Shown here: piece by piece, positions 1 to 9,024 of the stretch
Layout of the letters: the number at the start of each line of letters is the position of its first letter
Numbering within the stretch: the first letter of the stretch is position 1
Assembly (NCBI RefSeq): GCF_900143205.1
Contig: NZ_FRDH01000003.1
Span: 558,001-622,000 of the forward strand
Length of the DNA: 64,000 nucleotides
Source: Butyrivibrio hungatei DSM 14810
GTDB taxonomy: Bacteria > Bacillota > Clostridia > Lachnospirales > Lachnospiraceae
Direction of reading: 5' to 3'
The notes under the pieces: model-generated
The model's database searches: none
Told to the model about the DNA's origin: nothing
Seen by the model: only the letters and a program-made list of their open reading frames with translations
Position numbers and translations under genes: made by a program

Positions 1-212
1 TCCTGGCGATACTTTTCCATATATTCCATATTTATCTCACGGATTTCTTTCTTGCCATCAATGTAATCCTGGTAAATATCCCATGGGCTTCCACCACCAA
101 GCCAGCACGAAGAACAGTTCTCACAGCCGCCACCACAATCCAGGGAGCTCTTTACAATCTGTTCCCTCTCTTCTTTTGTTGTATCTTTGATCAGAATCGA
201 CTTTCTTTCCAT
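1..212 (-). CDS. Cys-rich small protein, N-terminal part (cut by window edge)
   Basis: An open frame reads from ATG at 212 leftward off the edge of the window, giving about 70 residues. A second in-frame ATG at 218 lies only 3 nt from the AAGGAGG ribosome site, so 212 (spacing about 9 nt) is preferred. The peptide has a charged N-terminus (MERKSILIKDTTKEE), then a cysteine cluster CGGGCENCSSC, a Gly-rich stretch and the motif GGGSPWDIYQDYIDG. I do not recognise a named family. The Cys spacing suggests metal binding or disulfides, but that is inference. It lies 79 nt downstream of the DJ-1 gene on the same strand and could be co-transcribed. Confidence 0.6.
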   Translation of the reverse strand, partial: MERKSILIKDTTKEEREQIVKSSLDCGGGCENCSSCWLGGGSPWDIYQDYIDGKKEIREINMEYMEKYRQ

Positions 213-291
213 TAGCATCGCCCTCCTTAGGCAACTGATGCCATCTTCTGGTTAATAAGGTCTTCACATTCTGCCATTGCCTTAAGTGTCA

Positions 292-843
292 TCACTTGTT
301 AAACACGATTTTCTTTGCCATGTCATCTGCTGCAGCTTTTCCGCAGAATCTCTCGATGATTGTAAGGCCAAAAGGAATTGCTGTTCCCATGCCGCGGCTT
401 GTGATGAAGTTGCCATCTACTGTAACTTCTGTGGTTTGGACATCTGCTCCCAAAAGACCCTCTTCACATCCAGGGTAGCAGCATGCTCTTTTGCCCTGTA
501 ATAGACCAAGCTTACCGTAAACAGTAGGAGCTGCGCAGATTGCAGCAAGGTTTTTTCCTGCGTCGTTATGTTTGATAAGCTCCTCTGTAAGCACCTTGCA
601 GTTACCAAGATTTGTTGTTCCTGGCTGTCCACCTGGAAGGATGAGCATGTCAAAAGAGCTAAAATCAACCTTTCCTAATACTGTATCAGCCTTAACCGTT
701 ATATTGTGAGATCCTGTAACCTCGACTGCGTCTGTGATAGATACTGTTGTGATCTCGATTCCCTGTCTTCTTAAGAGGTCTACTACTGTGAGTGCCTCGA
801 TCTCTTCAAATCCGTTTGCCAAAAAAAGTGCTGTCTTTGCCAT
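292..843 (-). CDS. DJ-1/PfpI (YajL/ThiJ) family protein
   Basis: This 183-residue protein belongs to the DJ-1/PfpI superfamily of glutamine-amidotransferase-like proteins, which includes chaperones, deglycases and stress proteins. The N-terminal strand ends in GFEEIEA, which supplies the conserved Glu. The nucleophile elbow is AAICAAP at about residue 100, with the reactive Cys. The length fits the single-domain DJ-1 group. The start at 843 is chosen because GGAGG sits 8 nt upstream; the longer frame to 858 would translate through that ribosome site. The exact substrate cannot be told from sequence. Confidence 0.9.
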   Translation of the reverse strand: MAKTALFLANGFEEIEALTVVDLLRRQGIEITTVSITDAVEVTGSHNITVKADTVLGKVDFSSFDMLILPGGQPGTTNLGNCKVLTEELIKHNDAGKNLAAICAAPTVYGKLGLLQGKRACCYPGCEEGLLGADVQTTEVTVDGNFITSRGMGTAIPFGLTIIERFCGKAAADDMAKKIVFNK

Positions 844-988
844 TTCTTTTCCCTCCAAATCAACTTTTTATATTCATATATTTTGTTCGTTTGTTGTTAA
901 GCCATCTTTACTTTTCCATTGTACGTTAAGCTCATAACCATGTAAAATAAAAACTGTAGATAATGCACTTTAGTATAGAGGAAATATC

Positions 989-1519
989 ATGGGATTAGAG
1001 ATCGAAAGAAAATTCACAGTAAAAGAACTTCCACAGGATTTAGATAAATACCCTTTTCACATAATAGAGCAGGGCTATCTCAATGTGCGCCCCGCAATCC
1101 GCGTAAGGCGTGAGGACGACATCTACTACATGACTTATAAAGGGGACAATACCCTAGCTAAAGCTGGAGAAATCGGCAAGATTGAATACAACATGCCTCT
1201 TGATAAGAACAGCTACGAGCATATGGTCGAGAAAGCCGATGGCAACATGATCAGGAAAAAGAGATATCTGTTACCACTAAACGAAGATGGCTTTTCCACA
1301 GAGTATTTATCTAGCCATCCAGATATCCACAAAGAAATCCAAGAAAAAGACATCAAGATCGAACTTGATGTCTTTGAAGCTCCATTTGATGGAACAATAA
1401 TTGCAGAAGTTGAATTCCCGGATGAGGAATCCGCTGCCGCCTACAAGCCTGCAAGCTGGTTTGCAGAGGATGTAACTGGGCAAAAAGAGTATAGCAATGC
1501 GTATATGAGCGCCATGTAA
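989..1519 (+). CDS. CYTH-domain (triphosphate tunnel) protein
   Basis: This 176-residue protein opens with LEIERKF, the ExExK signature of CYTH/triphosphate tunnel metalloenzymes. Later Arg- and Lys-rich strands (RVRRED, MTYKG, RKKRYLL) and acidic strands (KIELDVFE, AEVEFPDEE) are what line the tunnel that binds a polyphosphate chain and metal ions. Bacterial members hydrolyse inorganic tripolyphosphate or act as class IV adenylate cyclases; the short length fits a lone CYTH domain, probably a triphosphatase. GAGGA precedes the ATG. It is divergent from the DJ-1 gene and convergent with lacI, with a large hairpin in between. Confidence 0.85.
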   Translation: MGLEIERKFTVKELPQDLDKYPFHIIEQGYLNVRPAIRVRREDDIYYMTYKGDNTLAKAGEIGKIEYNMPLDKNSYEHMVEKADGNMIRKKRYLLPLNEDGFSTEYLSSHPDIHKEIQEKDIKIELDVFEAPFDGTIIAEVEFPDEESAAAYKPASWFAEDVTGQKEYSNAYMSAM

Positions 1520-1522
1520 CAA

Positions 1523-1635
1523 GTGACGGAAGTGAGCCCTCAAGGGACGGAAGTTATGGCTCATTTTACTCTGTAAAATGAGCCATAACCTCCGTCCCTA
1601 GGGCTCACTTCCGTCCCTCGAGGGCTCACTTTTTT
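1523..1635. terminator. Large nested inverted repeat between convergent genes, probable bidirectional terminator
   Basis: Left arm 1523-1569 is almost fully complementary to right arm 1573-1616, leaving a 3-nt loop. Both arms contain a GTGAGCCC block and a GGGACGG block, and the right side carries a second GGGCTCAC copy followed by seven T at 1628-1636. The last hairpin and T-run overlap the stop codon of lacI (1626-1628). The size, about 45 bp of stem, is well beyond a normal intrinsic terminator. Confidence 0.75.
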
Positions 1636-2657
1636 TGTGCTGTGGATTCTCCCACAATTAGTTCTCCGGGGAATACGATATGCTTGTGTCCGCTCTCTTC
1701 ATCGATGATATTGAAGATAAGCTTCATAGTCTCTCGAGAAATGTCTTCAAGTGGCTGACGAAGTGTAGTAAGTCTTGGAACGCAGAATCTGGAAATATCC
1801 TGTCCGTCAAATCCTGCAACGCTCACATCTTCCGGAACGCGGATCCCGGCATCAGCAAATGCTCTAAGAGCACCTACTGCCAGAACATCTGATATACAGT
1901 AAAGAGCTGTGAATTCCTCTCCTGAATCTATCAAAGCTTTAGTAGTCTCATAGCCATTTTCCATGGAATAGATTCTTCGATCCACATATCTTATAAGCTT
2001 TTCATCAACTTTGATCCCGTTAGCTTCAAGAGCTTCTACATATCCTTCAAGACGCTGCTTTACAATCGAAGGCTTGTCGCTTCCCTCTGAGAGGATAGCG
2101 ATCCTCTTGTGTCCAAGTCCGATAAGATACTCAGTCATCTTGCGGCTCTCAAGCTTATCATCTACAGAAACCGTTGAATATGAGTTCTTACTAAGCTTTT
2201 CTGAAATATCTGAACCTACAGTTGCAAAAACTACAGGAACGTTAAGCTGTTTGAGCTTGTGAGAAGAATGCTTGGAGCTACCTCCCATAAAGATGATACC
2301 GCGCAGTCTCTTTTCTTTTTCCAGTTCGAGAGCAACATCAACCTCATCTTCATAGGCCTCAACGTGCCTTAACACCAGAGCATACTTTCTCTCTTCTGCC
2401 TCTGCCTCAGCAATCTCTATCATTGGAGTAAAGAATGGGTTAGTAATACCTTTTACAAGAACAGCTATGCACTTTGCGTCTGTTCTCTTAAGGTTTCGTG
2501 CGCTGTTATTTGGAATATACCCTGTTTCCTTGATAACCTCCATTATCCTTTTCTTGGTCTCTGGATTGATATCCGTATGGTTATTAAGGGCTCTGGATAC
2601 AGTACTAACGCCTACTCCACATCTTTTCGCTATCTCAACAATTGTAATCTCTGCCAT
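1626..2657 (-). CDS. LacI-family transcriptional regulator (malQ-linked)
   Basis: This 343-residue repressor has the LacI N-terminal helix-turn-helix (EIAKRCGVGVSTVSRALN, residues about 6-23) followed by the hinge region (GYIPNNSARNLKR) and a periplasmic-binding-protein-like effector domain ending in GESTAQKK. It is encoded 25 nt downstream of malQ on the same strand, so the two are probably one transcript. A palindromic operator lies in front of malQ, which suggests autoregulated control of starch or maltodextrin use. The ligand is inferred from the neighbour only. Its last codons overlap a terminator hairpin. Confidence 0.9.
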   Translation of the reverse strand: MAEITIVEIAKRCGVGVSTVSRALNNHTDINPETKKRIMEVIKETGYIPNNSARNLKRTDAKCIAVLVKGITNPFFTPMIEIAEAEAEERKYALVLRHVEAYEDEVDVALELEKEKRLRGIIFMGGSSKHSSHKLKQLNVPVVFATVGSDISEKLSKNSYSTVSVDDKLESRKMTEYLIGLGHKRIAILSEGSDKPSIVKQRLEGYVEALEANGIKVDEKLIRYVDRRIYSMENGYETTKALIDSGEEFTALYCISDVLAVGALRAFADAGIRVPEDVSVAGFDGQDISRFCVPRLTTLRQPLEDISRETMKLIFNIIDEESGHKHIVFPGELIVGESTAQKK

Positions 2658-2682
2658 TATTAGTTCCTACCTGGTATTAGAT

Positions 2683-4203
2683 TTAACTAAGTCTGCCATA
2701 GATTCTAGCATAATCGTGCATCCTCTGGCAAAGCTCTTTTGACAAAGCATTCTTCTTCATACGCCATGTCCAGTTGCCTCCCAGAGTAGATGGTGTGTTG
2801 ATCCTAGCATAAGCGCCAAGTTCAAGGTAATCCTGCATAGGAATGATAGCTGTATCAGAAACGCTTGCAAATGCAGCTCTAATCATAGCCCTTACTGCAT
2901 CCTTGGCGTAATGGATTCCAAGATATTCCTTGGCAAATCTCTTGTCATTTCTAGGAAGGTGGTCAAACCAGCCCCTTGCAGTCTCATTGTCATGAGTTCC
3001 TGTATATACAATACAGTTCTTTGTATAATTGTGTGGAAGATAATCACTCTCTTCCCTTGAATCAAAGGCAAATTCCAGGATCTTCATTCCCGGGAAGCCT
3101 GTCTTTTTAACAAGCCCTATAACTGTATCTGTAAGGAAGCCAAGATCCTCGGCAATGACCTTCTTGTCACCAAGCTGCTTCTTCATAACATCAAAGAGGT
3201 CATAGCCTGGTCCCTTGCGCCACTCACCAATCTCAGCAGTTGGATTGCCGTAAGGAATTGCATAGTACTCATCAAAACCTCTGAAGTGGTCGATCCTGAC
3301 AACATCATAAAGTTTGTAGCACTGAGAGATTCTCTTAAGCCACCACTTATAGCCAGTTTTTTTGTGGTAATCCCATCTGTAGAGAGGGTTGCCCCAGAGC
3401 TGACCGGTAGCACTAAATGCATCTGGAGGGCAGCCTGCCACGTCAATTGGTGTGTTCTCTTTATCCAGTAAAAAGAGCTCTGGATTAGCCCAAGTATCTG
3501 CACTATCGAAGGCAACGTAAATCGGAATATCACCGATTATCTCGATTCCCTTAGAATTGGCATAGGACTTAAGGGCTTCCCACTGCTTTGAGAAAAGATA
3601 CTGAAGAAAGCTGTAGAAATCAACTTCCACTTTATACTTTTCATGAGCCTTCTTTAAGGCCTCTTTCTTTCTGAGTTTTATATCCTCTGACCATGTATTC
3701 CAGGCTTTTCCGCCATTGGCATCTTTTAATGCCATGAAAAGAGCATAGTCTGAAAGCCAGTCGTTATCCGGATTTTTCTTGAAGGCTTCAAATTCCTTTT
3801 TGATCTCTTTTGCAACAGGACTCTTGTCTACATTGTCATAAGCGTTCTTGAGGAGTTTAAATCTTGAACGGTACAGCCTCTCATAATCTATCTTTTCCTC
3901 TGTGCCGCCAAAGTCACATCCTAAAGCCTGCTTCTTGGTAAGAAGCCCATCTGTAATAAGGGCATTTATATCGATAAAATATGGATTCCCAGCAAATGTG
4001 GAGAAAGACTGATAAGGTGAATCTCCGTAACTTGTAGGTCCCAGCGGTAATATCTGCCAATAGCTCTGGCCTGCATCGCTTAAAAAGTCCACAAAGTCAT
4101 AGGCTTCTTTTGAAAAGGCTCCGATACCATATTCAGAAGAAAGTGAAAAAATTGGTAAAAGAACTCCACATCGCCTTGTATGTTTCTTTTCATTCTTTGC
4201 CAT
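2683..4203 (-). CDS. malQ: 4-alpha-glucanotransferase (amylomaltase, GH77)
   Basis: MalQ transfers alpha-1,4-glucan segments between maltodextrins and releases glucose in the cytoplasm. The 506-residue length is typical of bacterial GH77. The N-terminal motif GVLLPIFSLSSEYGIGAF and the SYGDSPYQSFSTFAGNPY block are characteristic. Catalytic residues are visible: the nucleophile Asp in VVRIDHFRGFDEYYAIP, the acid/base Glu in IAEDLG and the transition-state Asp in GTHDNETARGW. A good ribosome site (GTGAGG) precedes ATG at 4203. It leads a transcript with lacI and is preceded by a palindromic operator at 4239-4281. Confidence 0.96.
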   Translation of the reverse strand: MAKNEKKHTRRCGVLLPIFSLSSEYGIGAFSKEAYDFVDFLSDAGQSYWQILPLGPTSYGDSPYQSFSTFAGNPYFIDINALITDGLLTKKQALGCDFGGTEEKIDYERLYRSRFKLLKNAYDNVDKSPVAKEIKKEFEAFKKNPDNDWLSDYALFMALKDANGGKAWNTWSEDIKLRKKEALKKAHEKYKVEVDFYSFLQYLFSKQWEALKSYANSKGIEIIGDIPIYVAFDSADTWANPELFLLDKENTPIDVAGCPPDAFSATGQLWGNPLYRWDYHKKTGYKWWLKRISQCYKLYDVVRIDHFRGFDEYYAIPYGNPTAEIGEWRKGPGYDLFDVMKKQLGDKKVIAEDLGFLTDTVIGLVKKTGFPGMKILEFAFDSREESDYLPHNYTKNCIVYTGTHDNETARGWFDHLPRNDKRFAKEYLGIHYAKDAVRAMIRAAFASVSDTAIIPMQDYLELGAYARINTPSTLGGNWTWRMKKNALSKELCQRMHDYARIYGRLS

Positions 4204-4238
4204 AGATATACCTCACTTTGATCATCGTCATTAAAAAA

Positions 4239-4281
4239 GTTACGGAAAAAATCACCGTTACCGGTAACGTTTCCGTAACTC
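4239..4281. promoter_or_regulatory. Double palindromic operator upstream of malQ
   Basis: The centre is a perfect 14-bp palindrome CGTTACCGGTAACG at 4256-4269 with the central CG typical of LacI-family operators. It is embedded in a second perfect inverted repeat, AGTTACGGAAA at 4239-4249 and TTTCCGTAACT at 4271-4281. It lies 36-78 bp ahead of the malQ start and is the likely site of the LacI protein encoded downstream. Confidence 0.75.
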
Positions 4282-4314
4282 TACTTTATCAGTTTTTTTA
4301 CATATTTTCAAGTT

Positions 4315-5256
4315 TTAGTTGCCATGTTCTTCAAATGGATTCATCTTGATTCCCCAGATTAGATTTCTCCACTGCTCTACCTGTTCAGTGGTCATGAAGC
4401 CATTGGATGTGCCCATGAATCCTATCTTGTAAGAAGCAAACAACAGCGCATTCTTGATGGCATTAACACTGTCGCCAGTTTCCATGTAATAGTGGAGGAA
4501 GCATGCAAAGAGGGCATTACCAGCACCGATAGTATTAACTACTTCATTGGTCTTGACAGTCTTGTAATGTGCTCTAATGTCCTTGGTCTTGTCGTAAATG
4601 ATAAGTCCTTCACTACCCTGTCCAAGGATAATGACCTCAGTTCCATAGGTTGAAGCCATTCTGTCTATGAATGCGTATGGATCCTCTGTAAGAGTATCAT
4701 CACTAAAATATAAAACCTTGGCTGGTTTTAAGAAGTCCGTATTATACTTCTCTTTTTCCGGATTGTAATTTCTGATATTAACTGCTATAGGCTTATTATG
4801 CTCAGCAGCAGCTAATGCAAAAGGTCTGCAGAAATTGGCATTAGCAAGAATCATCATATCACAGCTATTTACCAGAGGAGTTACCATGGACATGTCATAG
4901 GTATTCTCTCTAAGATCCTTGATATCCTCAAAGATCTGCTGCTTTCTGTTTTTGTCATAGAAAACAACCTCAGTTGGAGTTTCATTCATCTGAGGAACAA
5001 TATACTCAGTAGATAGTGTGACTTTCCTATCAGGTGGGTTGATGACTCCCAAATCCTGATTTCTTCCCACAATGGACATAAATGTAACATCATCGCCAAG
5101 CCACTTAAGAGCTAATGATTCATTATAAGCATCGCCTCCAACTGCAGTAAAAATGGAATCATTTGCACTTGTAAGTGGCACATAACTTACAGGAACCTTG
5201 TCAACTCTGACGATTGTCTCGATCTGTGTTACTCCAGCTACTAAGAATTTGCTCAT
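4315..5256 (-). CDS. PfkB-family carbohydrate kinase homologue with altered catalytic motif
   Basis: The 313-residue protein has the ribokinase/PfkB fold: an N-terminal GG-containing motif (AVGGDAYNESLALKWLG, about residues 38-54) and a C-terminal signature region TIGAGNALFACFL. In PfkB kinases the latter reads GAGD and the Asp is the catalytic base; here it is Asn. The protein may therefore be a slow kinase, use another base, or be a binding or regulatory protein. AAAGGAGG precedes the ATG. The gene is 11 nt downstream of a TetR regulator on the same strand, so the two form an operon. Substrate unknown. Confidence 0.85.
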   Translation of the reverse strand: MSKFLVAGVTQIETIVRVDKVPVSYVPLTSANDSIFTAVGGDAYNESLALKWLGDDVTFMSIVGRNQDLGVINPPDRKVTLSTEYIVPQMNETPTEVVFYDKNRKQQIFEDIKDLRENTYDMSMVTPLVNSCDMMILANANFCRPFALAAAEHNKPIAVNIRNYNPEKEKYNTDFLKPAKVLYFSDDTLTEDPYAFIDRMASTYGTEVIILGQGSEGLIIYDKTKDIRAHYKTVKTNEVVNTIGAGNALFACFLHYYMETGDSVNAIKNALLFASYKIGFMGTSNGFMTTEQVEQWRNLIWGIKMNPFEEHGN

Positions 5257-5267
5257 TTGCGCCTCCT

Positions 5268-5870
5268 TTATGCCAATACCATTTTTTGTATCATATCAAC
5301 ATACTCCTCAGCTTCTTCGAGGAATAAATCAGCTCTGAAATTCTCACCTTTCACGTTTTCTGTAAGCAAACCATCTATTGTGTATTCCAGGATGTCTCCC
5401 AATCTGTCGTAATCAAAATGCGGCGGTAATACCGTTATATCAGCCCTTTCCTTTAGGGCTTCCATTATTCTCCTGTACTTATCACGTCTCTCACTTATCT
5501 GCGCCAGGGCTTCCGGATAAGTCTCCTCCTCAGCTTTTTTCAGGAAAAGATATATGTAAGGATACTGAGCCATGGCATTAGCCTTGGCTGATACTATCTG
5601 TTTGAAGAGCTCAAAGTATCCATTTTCATCTTTATCCACATTCTGAGTTAGCTCCAATGTCGCAAATCTTGTGGCGTAATCATATAAAAAGGCATATAGC
5701 CCAATCTTACTTCCAAAGTAATGAAAGAGAAGTCCTTTACTGATATTCGCCGCCTTGACGATCTCATCGGTACTTGCATGATAATAGCCTCTTTCAGCAA
5801 ATACATAGAGCGCAGCGTTTATCATACGATCCTGCTTTTCTTTCTTTAGTTCAAAAAATCTTTCATTCAT
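5268..5870 (-). CDS. TetR/AcrR-family transcriptional regulator
   Basis: The N-terminus shows a TetR DNA-binding domain: INAALYVFAERGYYHASTDEI then KAANISKGLLFHYFGSK, the usual recognition helix with YFGSK end. The remainder is a helical ligand domain. I take ATG 5870 (200 residues) because the family alignment begins there; a longer frame starts only with TTG at 5894 and has no clear ribosome site. It lies just upstream of the PfkB-like gene in the same direction and divergent from the gene at 6047, so it may control both. Ligand unknown. Confidence 0.88.
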   Translation of the reverse strand: MNERFFELKKEKQDRMINAALYVFAERGYYHASTDEIVKAANISKGLLFHYFGSKIGLYAFLYDYATRFATLELTQNVDKDENGYFELFKQIVSAKANAMAQYPYIYLFLKKAEEETYPEALAQISERRDKYRRIMEALKERADITVLPPHFDYDRLGDILEYTIDGLLTENVKGENFRADLFLEEAEEYVDMIQKMVLA

Positions 5871-6046
5871 TATGTCTTTTCCCCAAGTCCCCAATTGACC
5901 ATCGTAGTCTAGGTTAATTATATCATTTATTACAGTAGTTATTCGAACGATTTTACGTTATTTATCAAATTTTAATACAGTACACTTTTATTTATAAATA
6001 AATTGTATTAAAATAAAGTCAGCGTTTTGATAGGAGGATTCCCGAT

Positions 6047-6337
6047 ATGTCCAAAAACAATGGATTTGGTAAATTTATATTATTCTGCACTGCAGTAGGT
6101 GCTGCTGCCGCAGGAGCTTACTATTATCTTTCTAAGAGAGAAGCTGAAATTGCCGATGAATTCGATGATGAAGATTACGAAGACGTTGACGATTTCGAAG
6201 ATGACCTCGAAGAAGAAAAAGACTACAAGAACTCATCTAGAAGATATGTTGATATAAAGACTTCTTCCGAGACAGGTGATTCATCAAAAGAGCCTTCATC
6301 TTCAGAAGAATTCTTTGATGACGAAGAATCAAAATAA
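6047..6337 (+). CDS. Small membrane-anchored acidic protein, unknown function
   Basis: This 96-residue protein has one N-terminal hydrophobic helix (FILFCTAVGAAAAGAYYYL, residues about 10-28), a short basic stretch (SKRE) that would face the cytoplasm, and then a long very acidic, Asp/Glu-rich and Ser-rich tail (EDYEDVDDFEDDLEEE). It resembles in outline the small single-helix proteins common in Clostridia, but I cannot name a family. TAGGAGG lies 9 nt ahead of ATG. A strong terminator follows at 6354, so it is monocistronic. Confidence 0.75.
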   Translation: MSKNNGFGKFILFCTAVGAAAAGAYYYLSKREAEIADEFDDEDYEDVDDFEDDLEEEKDYKNSSRRYVDIKTSSETGDSSKEPSSSEEFFDDEESK

Positions 6338-6353
6338 TAATTATTAAAGATAA

Positions 6354-6385
6354 GGGACATAGGCTTTAGCCTATGTCCCATTTTT
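6354..6385 (+). terminator. Intrinsic terminator of the 6047 gene
   Basis: Perfect 12-bp stem GGGACATAGGCT / AGCCTATGTCCC with a 2-nt loop, followed by ATTTTTATT. It ends right at the stop codon of the convergent DUF2225 gene. Confidence 0.9.
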
Positions 6386-6386
6386 A

Positions 6387-7241
6387 TTACTGCTCTTTTT
6401 CTTCAGCCATCATTTCTTTTAATAATCTTGCTTTATCTTTGATTCGGCTATTTGCTGTTCTGGATGTAAGGATCTCAGAGATCATCTTACCAGCCGTATC
6501 ATGATCTCCTGTCTCCATTGCAAGTGCTGCAATAAGGTAATCAAGCGTAGTTGAATCCATTCCTGCAATAGGGAACTCTTCTGACTGTCTAGCCATTACA
6601 AATCCATTAAGTGCATTCTTTAAAAGTTCTTTCTCCTGAGCATCATTCTCATCCTTCTTTTTCTGGTAATCAGGATCAGCAGAATCAAGTCTCTGAGTCT
6701 CACCTCTAAGTACCCATGCTGTCTTAAGACAGATATAAGCCTTCTCACTGTTCTTAGCCTTTTTAACTACAGCATTTGCAAGCGCAAGCTGATAAAGGTT
6801 CTTGGCATGCTCATATGTATATGTTGGCTCTTTGTAATCAAGCTTCTTGTAATTCATACAGATCTTGACTCTGATGTCATCGATCTGATACTTGTTAAGT
6901 GTATTGAAGTATCTTCCAAGTGCTGCGTATCCACACTCTGGACAAGCAATAACGTCATACTTGGTCTGGTCAAGCTCAGCGTAATCAGGTCTTAAGTCGA
7001 TATCTACGGCCTTCATTCTGACTTTACCAGTTCTGACGGTCTTTGCCTCAAAGTCCATGTCGCATACAGGACACTTATACTTCTTGTCAAAAAGATAATC
7101 TTCTTCGTTAACAAGAGTAAGCTTCTTCTGAGGTTCACCCTGCTTTACAGCAGCCTCTTTTTTCTTTGGATCCTCAAAGAGATCTCCGCCTCCGATGTTT
7201 CCTAATCCAAGTTTTTCAAGTCCGGAAAAAATACCAGCCAT
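6387..7241 (-). CDS. DUF2225 family protein
   Basis: The 284-residue protein carries two zinc-ribbon-like CxxC pairs, KCPVCDMDFEAKTVRTGKVR near residue 56 and ACPECGYAALGRYF near residue 100, which match the DUF2225 family of Firmicutes. The C-terminal half is helical and TPR-like. The family has no established biochemical role; members are found in many Lachnospiraceae genomes. It lies 22 nt downstream of glnS in the same direction and is probably co-transcribed. The N-terminal 50 residues are low complexity with Lys and Gly. Confidence 0.8.
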   Translation of the reverse strand: MAGIFSGLEKLGLGNIGGGDLFEDPKKKEAAVKQGEPQKKLTLVNEEDYLFDKKYKCPVCDMDFEAKTVRTGKVRMKAVDIDLRPDYAELDQTKYDVIACPECGYAALGRYFNTLNKYQIDDIRVKICMNYKKLDYKEPTYTYEHAKNLYQLALANAVVKKAKNSEKAYICLKTAWVLRGETQRLDSADPDYQKKKDENDAQEKELLKNALNGFVMARQSEEFPIAGMDSTTLDYLIAALAMETGDHDTAGKMISEILTSRTANSRIKDKARLLKEMMAEEKEQ

Positions 7242-7263
7242 AACTTTACCTCTTTTCTAACAA

Positions 7264-8970
7264 TTAGTTTTTAGGCAGAACAAAAGAACTCTTAAGTGAC
7301 ACTATTCTGTTAAACACAGGTGCTCCTGGTTTTGAATCCTTACTATCTACGCTAAAGAAACCATTTCTGACAAACTGGAATTTGTCGTAAGCAACAGCTT
7401 CGCCAAGTTCTGGCTCAAGCTTTGCATCTTTGATAACTGTGATGGAGTGAGGGTTAAGATTAAGTGAACCATCCTCGTTGTAAACACCCTTTTCCTCATC
7501 AATGATATTTTCATAAAGGCGAACTTCGCAGTTAACAGCTTCTTTGGCTGCTACCCAGTGAATTGTTCCCTTTACTTTTCTGCCGTCAGCACTGTCGCCG
7601 CCCTTTGTCTCAGGATCATATGTACAGTGGATCTCTGTTACCTTGCCATTTTCATCTTTAACAAAGCTTGTGCATGTAACGAAATATGCATTCATAAGTC
7701 TTACTTCGTTACCTGGGAATAAACGGAAGTACTTCTTTGGAGGCTCCTCCATGAAGTCTTCTCTTTCAATGTAGAGTTCTCTTCCAAATGGAACCTTTCT
7801 TGATCCCATCTCAGGAACTTCTTTATTATTTTCAATATCGAGGTACTCTGTCTGTCCTTCTGGATAGTTGTCGATAACAAGCTTAACAGGATCAAGAATT
7901 GCAAGCATTCTCTTAGCCTTGAGCTTTAAGTCCTCTCTGATACAGTACTCAAGCATTGCATACTCTGCTGTAGAATTAGCCTTACTGATACCGCACATAT
8001 CTACGAACATCTTGATAGACTCTGGAGTAAATCCTCTTCTACGAAGTGATGCGATAGTTACAAGTCTTGGATCATCCCATCCATCAACGATTCCATCCTC
8101 AACAAGTCTCTTGATATATCTCTTACCTGTTACAACATTGTTGAGGTAGAGCTTAGCAAACTCGATCTGACGAGGAGGGTTCTTGTATTCACATTCCACT
8201 TTTACCCAGTCATATAAAGGTCTGTGGTCTTCGAATTCAAGAGTGCAAAGAGAATGTGTAATGCCCTCGATAGCATCCTCGATAGGATGAGCAAAGTCGT
8301 ACATAGGATAGATGCACCACTTATCGCCTGTTCTGGCATGTGTCATGTGGGCAACTCTATAAATGATAGGGTCTCTCATGTTGATGTTAGGAGAAGCCAT
8401 ATCGATCTTGGCACGAAGAGTAACGCTTCCGTCCTCAAACTTGCCATTCTTCATATCTTCAAAGAGCTTTAAGTTCTCTTCTACACTTCTATTTCTGTTA
8501 GGATCCTCTTTACCTGGCTCAGTAAGAGTCCCTCTGTATTCACGCATCTCATCTGCAGAAAGTTCTGAAACATATGCTTTGCCCTTCTTGATGAGCTTAA
8601 CAGCGTCTTCATACATCTCGTCGAAATAATCTGATGCATAGAATAAACGATCTTCGTAATCAGCTCCAAGCCACTTAACATCTTCGATGATAGAATCCAT
8701 GAACTCAGCCTTTTCCTTGGTTGGGTTGGTATCATCAAATCTCATGTTGAACTTGCCGCCGTACTCCTTGGCCATACCATAGTTAAGAAGAATACTCTTA
8801 GCATGTCCTATATGTAAAAATCCGTTTGGTTCAGGTGGAAAACGTGTATGTACGTGATCATACACTCCATCCTTGAGATCCTTATCGATAGCCTGCTCGA
8901 TAAAATGTCTTGAAGGTGTATTTCCTCCTTCTGCATTCTCGTTTAAATTTGTTACAACTTCTTCTGCCAT
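7264..8970 (-). CDS. glnS: Glutaminyl-tRNA synthetase
   Basis: This 568-residue class I synthetase charges tRNA-Gln directly with glutamine. The HIGH box is seen in [17 protein letters not shown] at about residue 44, and the conserved Gln/Glu-type region DDTNPTKE follows. The position of the KMSKS loop reads [12 protein letters not shown], a variant in which KMSKS is not preserved, followed by the diagnostic GWDDPRL and [10 protein letters not shown]. The C-terminal beta-barrel anticodon-binding domain ([26 protein letters not shown]) is complete. A weak AAGAG ribosome site precedes ATG 8970. tRNA-Gln is encoded at 45069 in this window. Confidence 0.95.
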   Translation of the reverse strand: MAEEVVTNLNENAEGGNTPSRHFIEQAIDKDLKDGVYDHVHTRFPPEPNGFLHIGHAKSILLNYGMAKEYGGKFNMRFDDTNPTKEKAEFMDSIIEDVKWLGADYEDRLFYASDYFDEMYEDAVKLIKKGKAYVSELSADEMREYRGTLTEPGKEDPNRNRSVEENLKLFEDMKNGKFEDGSVTLRAKIDMASPNINMRDPIIYRVAHMTHARTGDKWCIYPMYDFAHPIEDAIEGITHSLCTLEFEDHRPLYDWVKVECEYKNPPRQIEFAKLYLNNVVTGKRYIKRLVEDGIVDGWDDPRLVTIASLRRRGFTPESIKMFVDMCGISKANSTAEYAMLEYCIREDLKLKAKRMLAILDPVKLVIDNYPEGQTEYLDIENNKEVPEMGSRKVPFGRELYIEREDFMEEPPKKYFRLFPGNEVRLMNAYFVTCTSFVKDENGKVTEIHCTYDPETKGGDSADGRKVKGTIHWVAAKEAVNCEVRLYENIIDEEKGVYNEDGSLNLNPHSITVIKDAKLEPELGEAVAYDKFQFVRNGFFSVDSKDSKPGAPVFNRIVSLKSSFVLPKN

Positions 8971-9024
8971 TTCTCTTAAAAAACCAACTTTCTAATTAGA
9001 ATAAATTTTAACAAGTATATCATA

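Noticed and set aside
7264-8970. Glutamyl-tRNA synthetase
   Set aside because: The GWDDPRL motif, C-terminal beta-barrel domain and length identify GlnRS.
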